Positions 14,945 through 15,286 of a DNA stretch of 15,286 nucleotides are shown one piece after another (positions within the stretch are counted from its first letter, which is position 1; every line of letters starts with the position of its first letter). The notes beneath the pieces are model-generated. The model was not told the DNA's origin and made no database searches. It worked only from the letters and a program-made list of their open reading frames with translations. This DNA comes from an uncultured Selenomonadales bacterium. GTDB lineage: Bacteria > Bacillota > Negativicutes > Selenomonadales > Selenomonadaceae. The stretch spans positions 1-15,286 of the forward strand of contig CALEPR010000203.1 of the NCBI GenBank assembly GCA_937910665.1, read 5' to 3'. Made by a program: the position numbers and the translations under genes.

Positions 14945-14959
14945 ATTCCTGTTGCTCTT

Positions 14960-15022
14960 CTATCCCCCCCCCCTTTTTTGGATAGGAAGGAGGAATTTTT
15001 GTCTGACTCTCCTAGAGTCCAT
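14960..15022 (-). CDS. 20-codon leader reading frame ending in a ten-G tract
   Basis: ATG 15022-15020 follows AAGGATGTGTTACCC, almost identical to the receptor's own leader AAAGGATGTGTTATCT. The frame encodes 20 residues, ends in three glycines encoded by the G-run, and stops at TAG 14960-14962. No similarity is recognised. A 6-bp inverted repeat (15005-15010 with 15014-15019) overlaps its start. Changing the G-run by one base either way moves the stop but never joins the receptor frame. It is either a regulatory leader peptide or the relic of a duplicated gene start. Confidence 0.35.
   Translation of the reverse strand: MDSRRVRQKFLLPIQKRGGG
14964..14973. repeat. Homopolymer of ten C (ten G on the coding strand)
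   Basis: Ten C are followed by six T. Such tracts slip during replication and are typical of phase-variable loci. This one lies 20 bases upstream of the inner -10 of the TonB receptor gene. No other G or C run in the window approaches this length. Confidence 0.9.
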
Positions 15023-15105
15023 GGGTAACACATCCTTAAAAAAATTTGCAAAAAAATTTTTGCGATTGACCTAACCCAACCTAGAGGGGACAATTCTACA
15101 CATAA

Positions 15106-15111
15106 ATTATA
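15106..15111 (-). promoter_or_regulatory. Outer -10 element upstream of the leader frame
   Basis: On the minus strand a perfect TATAAT, about 84 bases upstream of the leader ATG at 15022. No good -35 is found at 16-18 bp; a TTGACA at 15150-15155 is too far away. Beyond it, 15118-15286 is A/T-rich and I see no gene there. Confidence 0.4.
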
Positions 15112-15286
15112 TTTCCTTCTTTTTTTTATTTTTGATTGAGAATTAAGTTTGTCAAAAATTCTTCAGGAAAAATTTTTTCGATTTACTAATTAAAATATTT
15201 CTGCTAAACTCTACAAGAATTTATTTTTTTTGAGACTAACTATTAAGAGTCAAGAAAAATTTTGAAAAGATTCGCCGGTTTTGTGG

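Larger units (their letters stand above)
14868..15117. repeat. Diverged tandem duplication of the receptor promoter and leader
   Basis: Three blocks occur twice in the same order. 14868-14886 matches 15019-15037 (17 of 19: ATG and ribosome site). 14893-14904 matches 15058-15069 (11 of 12, ending GATTGA). 14929-14950 matches 15096-15117 (19 of 22, including the -10). Offsets are 151, 165 and 167 bases, so the copies have diverged by small insertions or deletions. The ten-G tract lies between the inner promoter and the outer start codon. Confidence 0.75.

Overview
The window looks like a diderm Firmicute of the class Negativicutes (Selenomonas-like). It combines a Firmicute-type rplU-prp-rpmA operon, whose L27 precursor carries a cleavable N-terminal extension, with outer-membrane traits: lipid A disaccharide synthase (LpxB) and a TonB-dependent receptor. 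This placement is inference from gene content, not a database result. The DNA is rich in A-runs and T-runs, and TTG starts are frequent (clpX, lpxB, comM, probably the 3D-domain gene).

Layout. 1-717 is a block unlike the rest: the tail of a LamG-like protein, a bidirectional terminator, and a small minus-strand gene broken by a frameshift in a seven-A run. It runs straight into clpP, whose normal first ~23 codons are missing and replaced by unrelated sequence. 671-3716 is the plus-strand run clpP-clpX-lpxB, closed by a bidirectional terminator. 3762-5506 is a minus-strand pair: trpS, then a metal-type ABC ATPase overlapping it by ATGA and lacking an adjacent permease. 5793-6855 is the rplU-prp-rpmA operon with its own strong promoter and structured leader; the Prp protease trims L27 after LQRF. 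6856-7410 is intergenic, with a long imperfect hairpin and two terminators. 7411-11018 reads on the minus strand: nitroreductase, a coiled-coil membrane protein, yraN, comM, then a separately promoted exported 3D-domain protein. 11082-12515 is a solitary purF behind a perfect consensus sigma-A promoter. 12712-14871 is a TonB-dependent receptor gene.

The most unusual part is 14872-15120, upstream of the TonB receptor. The receptor's promoter, leader and ribosome site are present twice in diverged tandem copies. The outer copy drives a 20-codon reading frame that ends in a run of ten G, just upstream of the inner -10 element. This has the form of a phase-variable surface-receptor control region, but that reading is inference. 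The other observations worth checking are the replaced 5' end of clpP, the single-base frameshift in the small gene at 276-582, and a ClpX without the canonical RKH loop. No tRNA, rRNA, CRISPR array or intact insertion sequence was seen.
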